DNA of 64,000 nt from Megachile rotundata (lineage: Eukaryota; Arthropoda; Insecta; Hymenoptera; Megachilidae): assembly GCF_050947335.1 (NCBI RefSeq), contig NW_027473530.1:1-64000 (forward strand), in the 5' to 3' direction. This document shows positions 42,172 through 57,480 of this stretch, piece after piece (position 1 is the stretch's first letter; each line of letters begins with the position of its first letter). The position numbers were made by a program, and so were the translations under genes. The notes below the pieces were generated by a model. It saw nothing but the letters and a program-made list of their open reading frames with translations, had not been told where the DNA came from and did not search any database.

Positions 42172-43960
42172 ATACTTATTACTCCTATCATTATGAATCT
42201 AACTCATATTATTAACCATATTATGCAGATATGATCTATAGAACTACAATTACTATACTCATTACTCTTATTATTATCAATCTAACTCATATTATTAGCC
42301 ATATTATGCTTATATGATCGATAGAACGAGAATTACTATACTCACTACTCTGAGTATTATCAATCTAACTCATATTATTAACCATATTATGCTTATATTA
42401 TCGATAGAACGGCAATTACTATACTTATTACTGTTATTACTATCAATCTAACTCATATTATTAGCCATATTATGCTTAAATGATCGATAGAACGACAATT
42501 ACTATACTTATTACTCTTATTATTATCAATCTAACTCATATTATTAGCCATATTATGCTTATATGATCGATAGAACGACAATTACTCTACTTATTACTTT
42601 TATTATTATCAATCTAACTCATATTATTAGCCATATTATGCTTCTATGATCGATAGAACGAGAATTAGTATACTCACTACTCTTAGTATTATCAATCTAA
42701 CTCATATTATTAGCCATATTATGCTTATATTATCGATAGAACGACAATTACTATACTTACTACTTTTATTATTATCAATCCAACTCATATTATTAGCCAT
42801 ATTATGCTTAAATGATCGATAGAACTACAATTACTATACTCACTACTCTTAGTATTATCAATCTAGCTCATATTATTAGCCATATTATGCTAATATGATC
42901 GAGAGAACGACAATTACTATACTTATTACACTCACTGTTATCAATCTAACTCAAATTATTAACCATATTATGCAAATTTGATCGGTAGAACGACAATCAC
43001 TATACTTATTACTCTTATTATTATCAACCTAACTCATATTATTAGCCATATTATGCTTATATGATCGATAGAACGACAATTACTATACTTATTACTCTTA
43101 TTATTATGGATCTAACTCATATTATTAACCATATTATGCAGATATGATCGAGAGAACTACAATTACTATACTTATTACTCCTATTATTATCAATCTAACT
43201 CATATTATTAGCCATATTATGCTTATATGATCGATAGAACGAGAATTACTATACTCACTACTCTTAATATTATCAATCTAACTCTTATTATTAGCCATAT
43301 TATGCTTATAATATCGATAGAACGACAATTACTATACTTATTACTGTTATTATTATCAATCTAACTCATATTATTAGCCATATTATGCTTAAATGATCGA
43401 TAGAACTACAATTACTATACTCATTACTCTTATTATTATCAATCTAACCCATATTATTAGCTATATTATGCTAATATGATCGACAGAACGACAATTACTA
43501 TACTTATTACACTCACTGTTATGAATCTAACTCATATTATTAACCATATTATGCAGATATGATCGATAGAACTACAATTACTATACTCATTACTCTTATT
43601 ATTATCGATCTAACTCTTATTATTAGCCATATTATGGTTATAATATCGATAGAACGCCAATTACTATACTTATTACTGTTATTATTATCAATCTAACTCA
43701 TATTATTAGCCATATTATGCTTAAATGATCGATAGAACTACAATTACTATGCTCATTAGTCTTATTATTATCAATCTAATCCATATTATTAGCCATATTA
43801 TGCTAATATGATCGATAGAACGACAGTTACTATACTTATTACACTCACTGTTATCAATCTAACTCAAATTATTAACCATATTATGCAAATTTGATCGGTA
43901 GAACGACAATCACTATACTTATTACTCTTATTATTATCAACCTAACTCATATTATTAGCC
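42172..43960. repeat. 43-monomer-offset copy of 38603-40391
   Basis: The match is at 3569 bases (43 monomers) from CTCCTATCATTATG (42182 facing 38613). It runs through the CTCAAATTATT markers (42946 and 43859 facing 39377 and 40290). It carries the same ATCTAGCTC substitution (42866 facing 39297), so it was copied from the second 26-monomer copy and not the first. Weaker similarity continues to about 44300. Confidence 0.87.
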
Positions 43961-44219
43961 ATATTATGCTTATATGATCGATAGAACGACAATTACTATA
44001 CTTATTACTCTTATTATTATGAGTCTAACTCATATTATTAACCATATTATGCAGATATGATCGATAGAACTACAATTACTATACTTACTACTCCTATTAT
44101 TATCAATCTAACTCATATTATTAGCCATATTATGCTTATATGATCGATAGAACGAGAATTACTATACTCACTGCTCTTAATATTATCAATCTAACTCTTA
44201 TTATTAGCCATATTATGCT

Positions 44220-45300
44220 TATAATATCGATAGAACCACAATTACTATACTTATTACTGTTATTATTATCAATCTAACTCATATTATTAGCCATATTATG
44301 CTTATATGAGCAATAGAACTACAATTACTATACTTATTACTCTTATCATTATGAATCTAACTCATATTATTAACCATATTATGCAGATATGATCGATAGA
44401 ACTACAATTACTATACTTATTACTCTTATTATTATCAATCTAACTCATATTATTAGCCATATTATGCTTATATGATCGATAGAACGAGAATTACTATACT
44501 CACTACTCTTAGTATTATCAATCTAACTCATATTATTAGCCATATTATGCTTATATTATCGATAGAACGACAATCACTATACTTATTACACTCACTGTTA
44601 TCAATCTAACTCATATTATTAACCATATTATGCAAATTTGATCGCTAGAACGACAATCACTATACTTATTACTCTTATTATTATCAACCTAACTCATATT
44701 ATTAGCCATATTATGCTTATATGATCGATGGAACGACAATTACTATACTTATTACTCTTATTATTATGAATCTAACTCATATTATTAACCATATTATGCA
44801 GATATGATCGATAGAACTACAATTACTATACTCATTACTCTTATTATTATCAATCTAACTCTTATTATTAGCCATATTATGCTTATAATATCGATAGAAC
44901 GCCAATTACTATACTTATTACTGTTATTATTATCAATCTAACTCATATTATTAGTCATATTATGCTTAAATGATCGATGGAACTACAATTACTATACTCA
45001 TTACTCTTATTATAATCAATCTAACCCATATTATTAGCCATATTATGCTTATATGATCGATAGAACGAGAATTACTATACTCACTACTCTTAGTATTATC
45101 AATCTAACTCATATTATTAGCCATATTATCCTTATATTATCGATAGAACGACAATTACTATACTTATTACTGTTATTACAATCAATATAACTCATATTAT
45201 TAGCCATATTATGCTTAAATGATCGATAGAACGACAATTACTATACTTATTACTCTTATTATTATCAATCTAACTCATATTATTAGCCATATTATGCTTA
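44220..45300. repeat. 33-monomer-offset pair, copy 2; also shared with 51.2-52.0 kb
   Basis: Its first part matches 41481-42165. From 44310 it also matches 51199-52022. The offset is 6889 (83 monomers) at the TATGAGCAATAG marker. It becomes 6723 (81 monomers) from GATCGCTAG (44640 facing 51363), so the later copy lacks two monomers. Shared markers are TATTAGTCAT, GATCGATGGAAC, TTATAATCAATC, TTATCCTTATATT and TTACAATCAATAT. Confidence 0.83.
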
Positions 45301-48210
45301 TAATATCGATAGAACGACAATTACTATACTTATTACTGTTATTATTATCAATCTAACTCATATTATTAGCCATATTATGCTTAAATGATCGATAGAACTA
45401 CAATTACTATACTCACTACTCTTAGTATTATCAATCTAACTCATATTATTAGCCATATTATGCTAATATGATCGAGAGAACGACAATTACTATACTTATT
45501 ACACTCACTGTTATCAATCTAACTCAAATTATTAACCATATTATGCAAATTTGGTCGGTAGAACGACAATCACTATACTTATTACTCTTATTATTATCAA
45601 CCTAACTCATATTATTAGCCATATTATGCTTATATGATCGATAGAACGACAATTACTATACTTATTACTCTTATTATTATGGATCTAACTCATATTATTA
45701 ACCATATTATGCAGATATGATCGAGAGAACTACAATTACTATACTTATTACTCCTATTATTATCAATCTAACTCATATTATTAGCCATATTATGCTTATA
45801 TGATCGATAGACCGAGAATTACTATACTCACTACTCTTAATATTATCAATCTAACTCTTATTATTAGCCATATTATGCTTATAATATCGATAGAACGACA
45901 ATTACTATACTTATTACTGTTATTATTATCAATCTAACTCATATTATTAGCCATATTATGCTTAAATGATCGATAGAACTACAATTACTATACTCATTAC
46001 TCTTATTATTATCAATCTAACCCATATTATTAGCTAGATTATGCTAATATGATCGACAGAACGACAATTACTATACTTATTACACTCACTGTTATGAATC
46101 TAACTCATATTATTAACCATATTATGCAGATATGATCGATAGAACTACAATTACTATACTCATTACTCTTATTATTATCGATCTAACTCTTATTATTAGC
46201 CATATTATGGTTATAATATCGATAGAACGCCAATTACTATACTTATTACTGTTATTATTATCAATCTAACTCATATTATTAGCCATATTATGCTTAAATG
46301 ATCGATAGAACTACAATTACTATACTCATTAGTCTTATTATTATCAATCTAATCCATATTATTAGCCATATTATGCTTATATGATCGATAGAACGACAAT
46401 TACTATACTTATTACTCTTATTATTATGGATCTAACTCATATTATTAACCATATTATGCAGATATGATCGAGAGAACTACAATTACTATACTTATTACTC
46501 CTATTATTACCAATCTAACTCATATTATTAGCCATATTATGCTTATATGATCGATAGAACGAGAATTACTATACTCACTACTCTTAATATTATCAATCTA
46601 ACTCTTATTATTAGCCATATTATGCTTATAATATCGATAGAACGACAATTACTATACTTATTACTGTTATTATTATCAATCTAACTCATATTATTAGCCA
46701 TATTATGCTTAAATGATCGATAGAACTACAATTACTATACTCATTACTCTTATTATTATCAATCTAACCCATATTATTAGCCATATTATGCTAATATGAT
46801 CGACAGAACGACAATTACTATACTTATTACACTCACTGTTATCAATCTAACTCATATTATTAACCATATTATGCAAATTTGATCGATAGAACGACAATCA
46901 CTATACTTATTACTCTTATTATTATCAACCTAACTCATATTATTAGCCATATTATGCTTATATGATCGATAGAACGACAATTACTATACTTATTACTCTT
47001 ATTATTATAAATCTAACTCATATTATTAGCCATATTATGCTTATATGATCGATAGAACGACAAATACTATACTTATTACTCTTATTATTATCAATCTAAT
47101 TCATATTATTGACCATATTATGCTAATATGATCGATAGAACGACAGTTACTATACTTATTACACTCACTGTTATCAATCTAACTCATATTATTAACCATA
47201 TTGTGCAGATATGATCTATAGAACTACAATTACTATACTCATTACTCTTATTATTATCAATCTAACTCATATTATTAGCCATATTATGCTTATATGATCG
47301 ATAGAACGACAACTACTATACTCATTACTCTTATTATTATCAATCTAACTCATATTATTAGCCATATTATGCTTATATGATCGACAGAACGACAATTACT
47401 ATACTTATTACACTCACTATTATCAATCTAACTCATATTATTAACCATATTATGCAAATTTGATCGGTAGAACGACAATCACTATAGTTATTACTCTTAT
47501 TATTATCAACCTAACTCATATTATTAGCCATATTATGCTTATATGATCGATAGAACGCCAATTACTATACTTATTACTGTTATTATTATCAATCTAACTC
47601 ATATTATTAGCCATATTATGCTTAAATGATCGATAGAACTACAATTACTATACTCATTACTCTTATTGTTATCAATCTAACCCATATTATTAGCCATATT
47701 AAGCTTATATGATCGATAGAACGAGAATTACTATACTCACTACTCTTAGTATTATCAATCTAACTCATATTATTGGCCATATTATGCTTATATGATCGAT
47801 AGAACGAGAATTACTATACTCACTACTCTTAGTATTATCAATCTAACTCATATTATTAGCCATATTATGCTTAAATGATCGATAGAACGGCAATTACTGT
47901 ACTTATTACTCTTATTATTATCAATTTAACTCATATTATTGCCCATATTATGCTTATATGATCGATAGAACGACAATTACTATACTTATTACTCTCATTA
48001 TTACGAATCTAACTCATATTATTAACCATATTATGCAGATATGATCGATAGGACTACAATTACTATACTCATTACTCTTATTATTATCAATCTAACTCAT
48101 ATTATTAGCCATATTATGCTTAAATGATCGATAGAACGACAATTACTATACTTATTACTCTTATTATTATCAATCTAACTCATATTATTAGCCATATTAT
48201 GCTTATATGA
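45143..48210. repeat. 44-monomer-offset duplication, copy 1
   Basis: Bases 45143-46485 match 48795-50137 (3652 bases, 44 monomers). Shared markers are TTACAATCAATAT, GATAGACCGAGAATT, TTAGCTAGATTATG and CTCAAATTATT (45519 and 49171). Bases 47061-47310 match 50132-50381 (37 monomers), with ACAAATACTATAC, AATCTAATTCATATT and ATTGTGCAGATATG. Bases 47567-48210 match 50389-51032 (34 monomers), with ATTAAGCTTATATG and CTCATTATTACGAATC. The steps reveal losses of seven and then three monomers in the other copy. Confidence 0.85.
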
Positions 48211-48794
48211 GCAATAGAACTATAATTACTATACTTATTACTCTTATTATTATCAATCTAACTCATATTATTAACCATATTATGCAGATATGATCGATAG
48301 CACGACATTTGCTATACCTATTACTCTTATTATTATGAATCTAACTCATATTATTAACCATATTATGCAAATTTGATCGGTAGAACGACAATCACTATAC
48401 TTATTACTCTTATTATTATCAACCTAACTCATATTATTAGCCATATTATGCTTATATGATCGATAGAACGACAATTACTATACTCATTACTCTTATCATT
48501 ATGAATCTAACTCATATTATTAACCATATTATGCAGATATGATCGATAGAACTACAATTACTATACTTATTACTCTTATTATTATCAATCTAACTCATAT
48601 TATTAGCCATATTATGCTTATATGAGCAATAGAACTACAATTACTATACTTATTACTCTTATCATTATGAATCTAACTCATATTATTAACCATATTATGC
48701 AGATATGATCGATAGAACTACAATTACTATACTTATTACTCTTATTATTATCAATCTAACTCATATTATTAGCCATATTATGCTTATAATATCG
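48211..48794. repeat. Short mosaic with a 5-monomer spacing of a rare marker
   Basis: The rare marker TATGAGCAATAGAAC lies at 48211 and 48626, 415 bases or five monomers apart. A GACATTTGCTATACC copy (48304) and a GATCGGTAG / CAATCACTATAC cassette lie between. The stretch joins the two copies of the 44-monomer duplication. Confidence 0.7.
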
Positions 48795-51032
48795 ATAGAA
48801 CGACAATTACTATACTTATTACTGTTATTACAATCAATATAACTCATATTATTAGCCATATTATGCTTAAATGATCGATAGAACGACAATTACTATACTT
48901 ATTACTCTTATTATTATCAATCTAACTCATATTATTAGCCATATTATGCTTATAATATCGATAGAACGACAATTACTATACTTATTACTGTTATTATTAT
49001 CAATCTAACTCATATTATTAGCCATATTATGCTTAAATGATCGATAGAACTACAATTACTATACTCACTACTCTTAGTATTATCAATCTAACTCATATTA
49101 TTAGCCATATTATGCTAATATGATCGAGAGAACGACAATTACTATACTTATTACACTCACTGTTATCAATCTAACTCAAATTATTAACCATATTATGCAA
49201 ATTTGATCGGTAGAACGACAATCACTATACTTATTACTCTTATTATTATCAACCTAACTCATATTATTAGCCATATTATGCTTATATGATCGATAGAACG
49301 ACAATTACTATACTTATTACTCTTATTATTATGGATCTAACTCATATTATTAACCATATTATGCAGATATGATCGAGAGAACTACAATTACTATACTTAT
49401 TACTCCTATTATTATCAATCTAACTCATATTATTAGCCATATTATGCTTATATGATCGATAGACCGAGAATTACTATACTCACTACTCTTAATATTATCA
49501 ATCTAACTCTTATTATTAGCCATATTATGCTTATAATATCGATAGAACGACAATTACTATACTTATTACTGTTATTATTATCAATCTAACTCATATTATT
49601 AGCCATATTATGCTTAAATGATCGATAGAACTACAATTACTATACTCATTACTCTTATTATTATCAATCTAACCCATATTATTAGCTAGATTATGCTAAT
49701 ATGATCGACAGAACGACAATTACTATACTTATTACACTCACTGTTATGAATCTAACTCATATTATTAACCATATTATGCAGATATGATCGATAGAACTAC
49801 AATTACTATACTCATTACTCTTATTATTATCGATCTAACTCTTATTATTAGCCATATTATGGTTATAATATCGATAGAACGCCAATTACTATACTTATTA
49901 CTGTTATTATTATCAATCTAACTCATATTATTAGCCATATTATGCTTAAATGATCGATAGAACTACAATTACTATACTCATTAGTCTTATTATTATCAAT
50001 CTAATCCATATTATTAGCCATATTATGCTTATATGATCGATAGAACGACAATTACTATACTTATTACTCTTATTATTATGGATCTAACTCATATTATTAA
50101 CCATATTATGCAGATATGATCGAGAGAACTACAAATACTATACTTATTACTCTTATTATTATCAATCTAATTCATATTATTGACCATATTATGTTAATAT
50201 GATCGATAGAACGACAGTTACTATACTTATTACACTCACTGTTATCAATCTAACTCATATTATTAACCATATTGTGCAGATATGATCTATAGAACTACAA
50301 TTACTATACTCATTACTCTTATTATTATCAATCTAACTCATATTATTAGCCATATTATGCTTATATGATCGATAGAACGACAATTACTATACTTATTACT
50401 GTTATTATTATCAATCTAACTCATATTATTAGCCATATTATGCTTAAATGATCGATAGAACTACAATTACTATACTCATTACTCTTATTATTATCAATCT
50501 AACCCATATTATTAGCCATATTAAGCTTATATGATCGATAGAACGAGAATTACTATACTCACTACTCTTAGTATTATCAATCGAACTCATATTATTGGCC
50601 ATATTATGCTTATATGATCGATAGAACGAGAATTACTATACTCACTACTCTTAGTATTATCAATCTAACTCATATTATTAGCCATATTATGCTTAAATGA
50701 TCGATAGAACGGCAATTACTGTACTTATTACTCTTATTATTATCAATTTAACTCATATTATTACCCATATTATGCTTATATGATCGATAGAACGACAATT
50801 ACTATACTTATTACTCTCATTATTACGAATCTAACTCATATTATTAACCATATTATGCAGATATGATCGATAGAACTACAATTACTATACTCATTACTCT
50901 TATTATTATCAATCTAACTCATATTATTAGCCATATTATGCTTAAATGATCGATAGAACGACAATTACTATACTTATTACTCTTATTATTATCAACCTAA
51001 CTCATATTATTAGCCATATTATGCTTATATGA
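48795..51032. repeat. 44-monomer-offset duplication, copy 2, with 7- and 3-monomer deletions
   Basis: This is the counterpart of 45143-48210. Near 50130 a GAGAGAACT monomer end is joined to the ACAAATACTATAC monomer, skipping seven monomers. Near 50385 a further three are skipped. Both joints preserve the 83-base register. Small private changes include ATTATGTTAATATG (about 50188) and CAATCGAACTC (about 50580). Confidence 0.83.
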
Positions 51033-51198
51033 TCGATAGAACGAGAATTACTATACTCACTACTCTTAATATTATCAATCTAACTCTTATTATTAGCCAT
51101 ATTATGCTTATAATATCGATAGAACCACAATTACTATACTTATTACTGTTATTATTATCAATCTAACTCATATTATTAGCCATATTATGCTTATATGA

Positions 51199-52375
51199 GC
51201 AATAGAACTACAATTACTATACTTATTACTCTTATCATTATGAATCTAACTCATATTATTAACCATATTATGCAGATATGATCGATAGAACTACAATTAC
51301 TATACTTATTACTCTTATTATTATCAATCTAACTCATATTATTAACCATATTATGCAAATTTGATCGCTAGAACGACAATCACTATACTTATTACTCTTA
51401 TTATTATCAACCTAACTCATATTATTAGCCATATTATGCTTATATGATCGATGGAACGACAATTACTATACTTATTACTCTTATTATTATGAATCTAACT
51501 CATATTATTAACCATATTATGCAGATATGATCGATAGAACTACAATTACTATACTCATTACTCTTATTATTATCAATCTAACTCTTATTATTAGCCATAT
51601 TATGCTTATAATATCGATAGAACGCCAATTACTATACTTATTACTGTTATTATTATCAATCTAACTCATATTATTAGTCATATTATGCTTAAATGATCGA
51701 TGGAACTACAATTACTATACTCATTACTCTTATTATAATCAATCTAACCCATATTATTAGCCATATTATGCTTATATGATCGATAGAACGAGAATTACTA
51801 TACTCACTACTCTTAGTATTATCAATCTAACTCATATTATTAGCCATATTATCCTTATATTATCGATAGAACGACAATTACTATACTTATTACTGTTATT
51901 ACAATCAATATAACTCATATTATTAGCCATATTATGCTTAAATGATCGATAGAACGACAATTACTATACTTATTACTCTTATTATTATCAATCTAACTCA
52001 GATTATTAGCCATATTGTGCTTATATGATCGATAGAACGCCAATTACTATACTTATTACTGTTATTATTATCAATCCAACTCATATTATTAGCCATATTA
52101 TGCTTAAATGATCGATAGAACTACAATTACTATACTCATTACTCTTATTATTATCAATCTAACTCATATTATTAGCCATATTATGCTTCTATGATCGATA
52201 GAACGAGAATTACTATACTCACTACTCTTAGTATTATCAATCTAACTCATATTATTAGCCATATTATGCTTATATTATCGATAGAACGACAATTACTATA
52301 CTTATTACTTTTATTATTATCAATCCAACTCATATTATTAGCCATATTATGCTTAAATGATCGATAGAACTACAA
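51199..52375. repeat. Block shared with 44.3-45.3 kb and 62.9-64.0 kb
   Basis: Bases 51199-52022 match 44310-45300, with two monomers fewer. The surrounding region, about 51030-52375, also matches about 62740-64000. That offset is 11702 at TATGAGCAATAG and 11619 from TTATCCTTATATT, which indicates a one-monomer difference. The block is therefore present three times at distant places. Private changes are CTCAGATTATT and ATATTGTGC near 52010. Confidence 0.8.
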
Positions 52376-52409
52376 TTACTATACTCACTACTCTTAGTAT
52401 TATCAATCT

Positions 52410-54620
52410 AACTCATATTATTAGCCATATTATGCTAATATGATCGAGAGAACGACAATGACTATACTTATTACACTCACTGTTATCAATCTAACTCATA
52501 TTATTAACCATATTATGCAAATTTGATCGGTAGAACGACAATCACTATACTTATTACTCTAGTTATTATCAACCTAACTCATATTAGTAGCCATATTATG
52601 CTTATATGATCGATAGAACGCCAATTACTATACTTATTACTGTTGTTATTATCAATCTAACTCATATTATTAGCCATATTATGCTTAAATGATCGATAGA
52701 ACTACAATTACTATACTCATTACTCTTATTATTATCAATCTAACCCATATTATTAGCCATATTAAGCTTATATGATCGATAGAACGAGAATTACTATACT
52801 CACTACTCTTAGTATTATCAATCTAACTCATATTATTGGCCATATTATGCTTATATGATCGATAGAACGAGAATTACTATACTCACTACTCTTAATATTA
52901 TCAATCTAACTCTTATTATTAGCCATATTATGCTTATAATATCGATAGAACGACAATTACTATACTTATTACTGTTATTGTTATCAATCTAACTCATATT
53001 ATTAGCCATATTATGCTTAAATGATCGATAGAACTACAATTACTATACTCATTACTCTTATTATTATCAATCTAACCCATATTATTAGCCATATTATACT
53101 AATATGATCGACAGAACGACAATTACTATACTTATTACACTCACTGTTATCAATCTAACTCATATTATTAACCATATTATGCAAATTTGATCGATAGAAC
53201 GCCAATCACTATACTTATTACTCTTATTATTATCAACCTAACTCATATTATTAGCCATATTATGCTTATATGATCGATAGAACGACAATTACTATACTTA
53301 TTACTCTCATTATTATCAACCTAACTCATATTATTAGCCATATTATGCTTATATGATCGATAGAACGACAATTACTATACTTATTACTCTCATTATTATG
53401 AATCTAACTCATATTATTAACCATTTTATGCAGATATGATCGATAGAACTACAATTACTATACTCATTACACTTATTATTATCAATCTAACTCTTATTAT
53501 TAGCCATATTATGCTTATAATATCGATAGAACGCCAATTACTATACTTATTACTCTTATTATTATCAATCTAACTCATATTATTAGCCATATTATGCTTA
53601 TATGATCGATAGAACGCCAATTACTATACTTATTACTGTTATTATTATCAATCTAACTCATATTATTAGCCATATTATGCTTAAATGATCGATAGAACTA
53701 CAATTACTATACTCATTACTCTTATTATTATCAATCTAACTCATATTATTAGCCATATTATGCTTCTATGATCGATAGAACGAGAATTACTATACTCACT
53801 ACTCTTAGTATTATCAATCTAACTCTTATTATTAGCCATATTATCCTTATAATATCGATAGAACGACAATTACTATACTTATTACTGTTATTATTATCAA
53901 TCTAACTCATATTATTAGCCATATTATGCTAATATGATCGAGAGAACGACAATTACTATACTTATTACACTCACTGTTATCAATCTAACTCATATTATTA
54001 ACCATATTATGCAAATTTGATCGGTAGAACGACAATCACTATACTTATTACTCTAGTTATTATCAACCTAACTCATATTAGTAGCCATATTATGCTTATA
54101 TGATCGATAGAACGCCAATTACTATACTTATTACTGTTGTTATTATCAATCTAACTCATATTATTAGCCATATTATGCTTAAATGATCGATAGAACTACA
54201 ATTACTATACTCATTACTCTTATTATTATCAATCTAACCCATATTATTAGCCATATTAAGCTTATATGATCGATAGAACGAGAATTTCTATACTCACTAC
54301 TCTTAGTATTATCAATCTAACTCATATTATTGGCCATATTATGCTTATAATATCGATAGAACGACAATTACTATACTTATTACTGTTATTGTTATCAATC
54401 TAACTCATATTATTAGCCATATTATGCTTAAATGATCGATAGAACTGCAATTACTATACTCATTACTCTTATTATTATCAATCTAACCCATATTATTAGC
54501 CATATTATGCTAATATGATCGACAGAACGACAATTACTATACTTATTACACTCACTGTTATCAATCTAACTCATATTATTAACCATATTATGCAAATTTG
54601 ATCGATAGTACGACAATCAC
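52410..54620. repeat. 18-monomer tandem duplication with a one-monomer deletion
   Basis: Bases from about 52410 recur from about 53904 at 1494 bases (18 monomers). Shared rare markers are CTCTAGTTATTATC (52557 and 54051), CATATTAGTAGCC, TGTTGTTATTATC, ATTAAGCTTATATG and ATTGGCC. From TGTTATTGTTATC (about 52973 and 54384) the offset is 1411 (17 monomers), so the second copy lost one monomer. Divergences include GAATTTCTATAC (54284), AACTGCAATT (about 54444) and GATAGTACG (about 54605). Confidence 0.84.
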
Positions 54621-54851
54621 TATACTTATTACTGTTATTATTATCAATCTAACTCATATTATTAGCCATATTATGCTTAAATGATCGATAGAACTACAAT
54701 TACTATACTCATTACTCTTATTATTATCAATCTAACTCATATTATTAGCCATATTATGCTTCTATGATCGATAGAACGACAATTACTATACTTATTACTC
54801 TTATTATTATGAATCTAACTCATATTATTAACCATATTATGCTTCTATGAT

Positions 54852-55589
54852 CGATAGAACGAGAATTACTATACTCACTACTCTTAGTATTATCAATCTA
54901 ACTCATATTATTAGCCATATTATGCTTATATTATCGATAGAACGACAATCACTATACTTATTACACTCACTGTTATCAATCTAACTCATATTATTAACCA
55001 TATTATGCAAATTTGATCGCTAGAACGACAATCACTATACTTATTACTCTTATTATTATCAACCTAACTCATATTATTAACCATATTATGCATAAATGAT
55101 CGATAGAACGACAATTACTATACTTATTACTCTTATTATTATGAATCTAACTCATATTATTAACCATATTATGCTTCTATGATCGATAGAACGAGAATTA
55201 CTATACTCACTACTCTTAATATTATCAATCTAACTCTTATTATTAGCCATATTATGCTTATAATATCGATAGAACGACAATTACTATTCTTATTACTGTT
55301 ATTATTATCAATCTAACTCATATTATTAGCCATATTATGCTTAAATGATCGATAGAACTACAATTACTATACTCATTACTCTTATTATTATCAATCTAAC
55401 CCATATTATTAGCTATATTATGCTAATATGATCGACAGAACGACATTTACTATACTTATTACACTCACTATTATCAATCTAACTCATGTTATTAACCATA
55501 TTATGCAGATATGATCGATAGAACTACAATTACTATACTTATTACTCTTATTATTATCAACCTAACTCATATTATTAGCCATATTATGC
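54852..55589. repeat. Block homologous to 34433-35170
   Basis: The offset is 20419 bases: 246 monomers plus the one inserted base at 37130. Shared markers are GATCGCTAG, the rare GCATAAATG (55090 facing 34671, also at 29276), TTAGCTATATT, CGACATTTACTATAC and CTCATGTTATT. A private change is TACTATTCTTATT near 55284. Confidence 0.82.
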
Positions 55590-57480
55590 TTATATGATCG
55601 ACAGAACGACAATTACTATACTTATTACACTCACTATTATCAATCTAACTCATATTATTAACCATATTATGCAGATATGATCGATAGCACGACATTTACT
55701 ATACTTATTACTCTTATTATTATCAATCTAACTCATATTATTAGCCATATTATGCTTATATGATCGATAGAACGACAATTACTATACTTATTACTCTTAT
55801 CATTATGAATCTAACTCATATTATTAACCATATTATGCAGATATGATCGATAGCACGACATTTGCTATACCTATTACTGTTATTATTATGAATCTAACTC
55901 ATATTATTAACCATATTATGCAGATATGATGTATAGAACTACAATTACTATACTCATTACTCTTATTATTATCAATCTAACTCATATTATTAGCCATATT
56001 ATGCTAATATGATCGAGAGAACGACAATTACTATACTTATTACACTCACTGTTATCAATCTAACTCATATTATTAACCATATTATGCAAATTTGATCGGT
56101 AGAACGTCAATCACTATACTTATTACTCTTATTATTATCAACCTAACTCATATTATTAGCCATATTATGCTTATATGATCGATAGAACGACAATTACTAT
56201 ACTTATTACTCTTATTATTATGAATCTAACTCATATTATTAACCATATTATGCAGATATGATCGATAGAACTACAATTACTATACTTATTACTCCTATTA
56301 TTATCAATCTAACTCATATTATTAGCCACATTATGCTTATATGATCGATAGAACGAGAATTACTATACTCACTACTCTTAATATTATCAATCTAACTCTT
56401 ATTATTAGCCATATAATGCTTATAATATCGATAGAACGACAATTACTATACTTATTACTGTTATTATTATCAATCTAACTCATATTATTAGCCATATTAT
56501 GCTTAAATGATCGATAGAACTACAATTACTATACTCACTACTCTTAGTATTATCAATCTAACTCATATTATTAGCCATATTATGCTAATATGATCGAGAG
56601 AACGACAATTACTATACTTATTACACTCACTGTTATCAATCTAACTCAAATTATTAACCATATTATGCAAATTTGATCGGTAGAACGACAATCACTATAC
56701 TTATTACTCTTATTATTATCAACCTAACTCATATTATTAGCCATATTATGCTTATATGATCGATAGAACGACAATTACTATACTTATTACTCTTATTATT
56801 ATGGATCTAACTCATATTATTAACCATATTATGCAGATATGATCGAGAGAACTACAATTACTATACTTATTACTCCTATTATTATCAATCTAACTCATAT
56901 TATTAGCCATATTATGCTTATATGATCGATAGAACGAGAATTACTATACTCACTACTCTTAATATTATCAATCTAACTCTTATTATTAGCCATATTATGC
57001 TTATAATATCGATAGAACGACAATTACTATACTTATTACTGTTATTATTATCAATCTAACTCATATTATTAGCCATATTATGCTTAAATGATCGATAGAA
57101 CTACAATTACTATACTCATTACTCTTATTATTATCAATCTAACCCATATTATTAGCTATATTATGCTAATATGATCGACAGAACGACAATTACTATACTT
57201 ATTACACTCACTGTTATGAATCTAACTCATATTATTAACCATATTATGCAGATATGATCGATAGAACTACAATTACTATACTCATTACTCTTATTATTAT
57301 CGATCTAACTCTTATTATTAGCCATATTATGGTTATAATATCGATAGAACGCCAATTACTATACTTATTACTGTTATTATTATCAATCTAACTCATATTA
57401 TTAGCCATATTATGCTTAAATGATCGATAGAACTACAATTACTATACTCATTAGTCTTATTATTATCAATCTAATCCATA
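55590..57480. repeat. Block homologous to 31.7-34.0 kb, eight monomers shorter
   Basis: The GACATTTGCTATACC marker at 55857 faces 31703 (offset 24154: 291 monomers plus one). The CTCAAATTATT marker at about 56645 faces 33155 (offset 23490: 283 monomers plus one), so eight monomers are missing. The second part also matches 49171-50010 and 45519-46358. Private changes include GATGTATAG (about 55928), AACGTCAATC (about 56104), AGCCACATT (about 56325) and CATATAATGC (about 56410). Confidence 0.78.
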
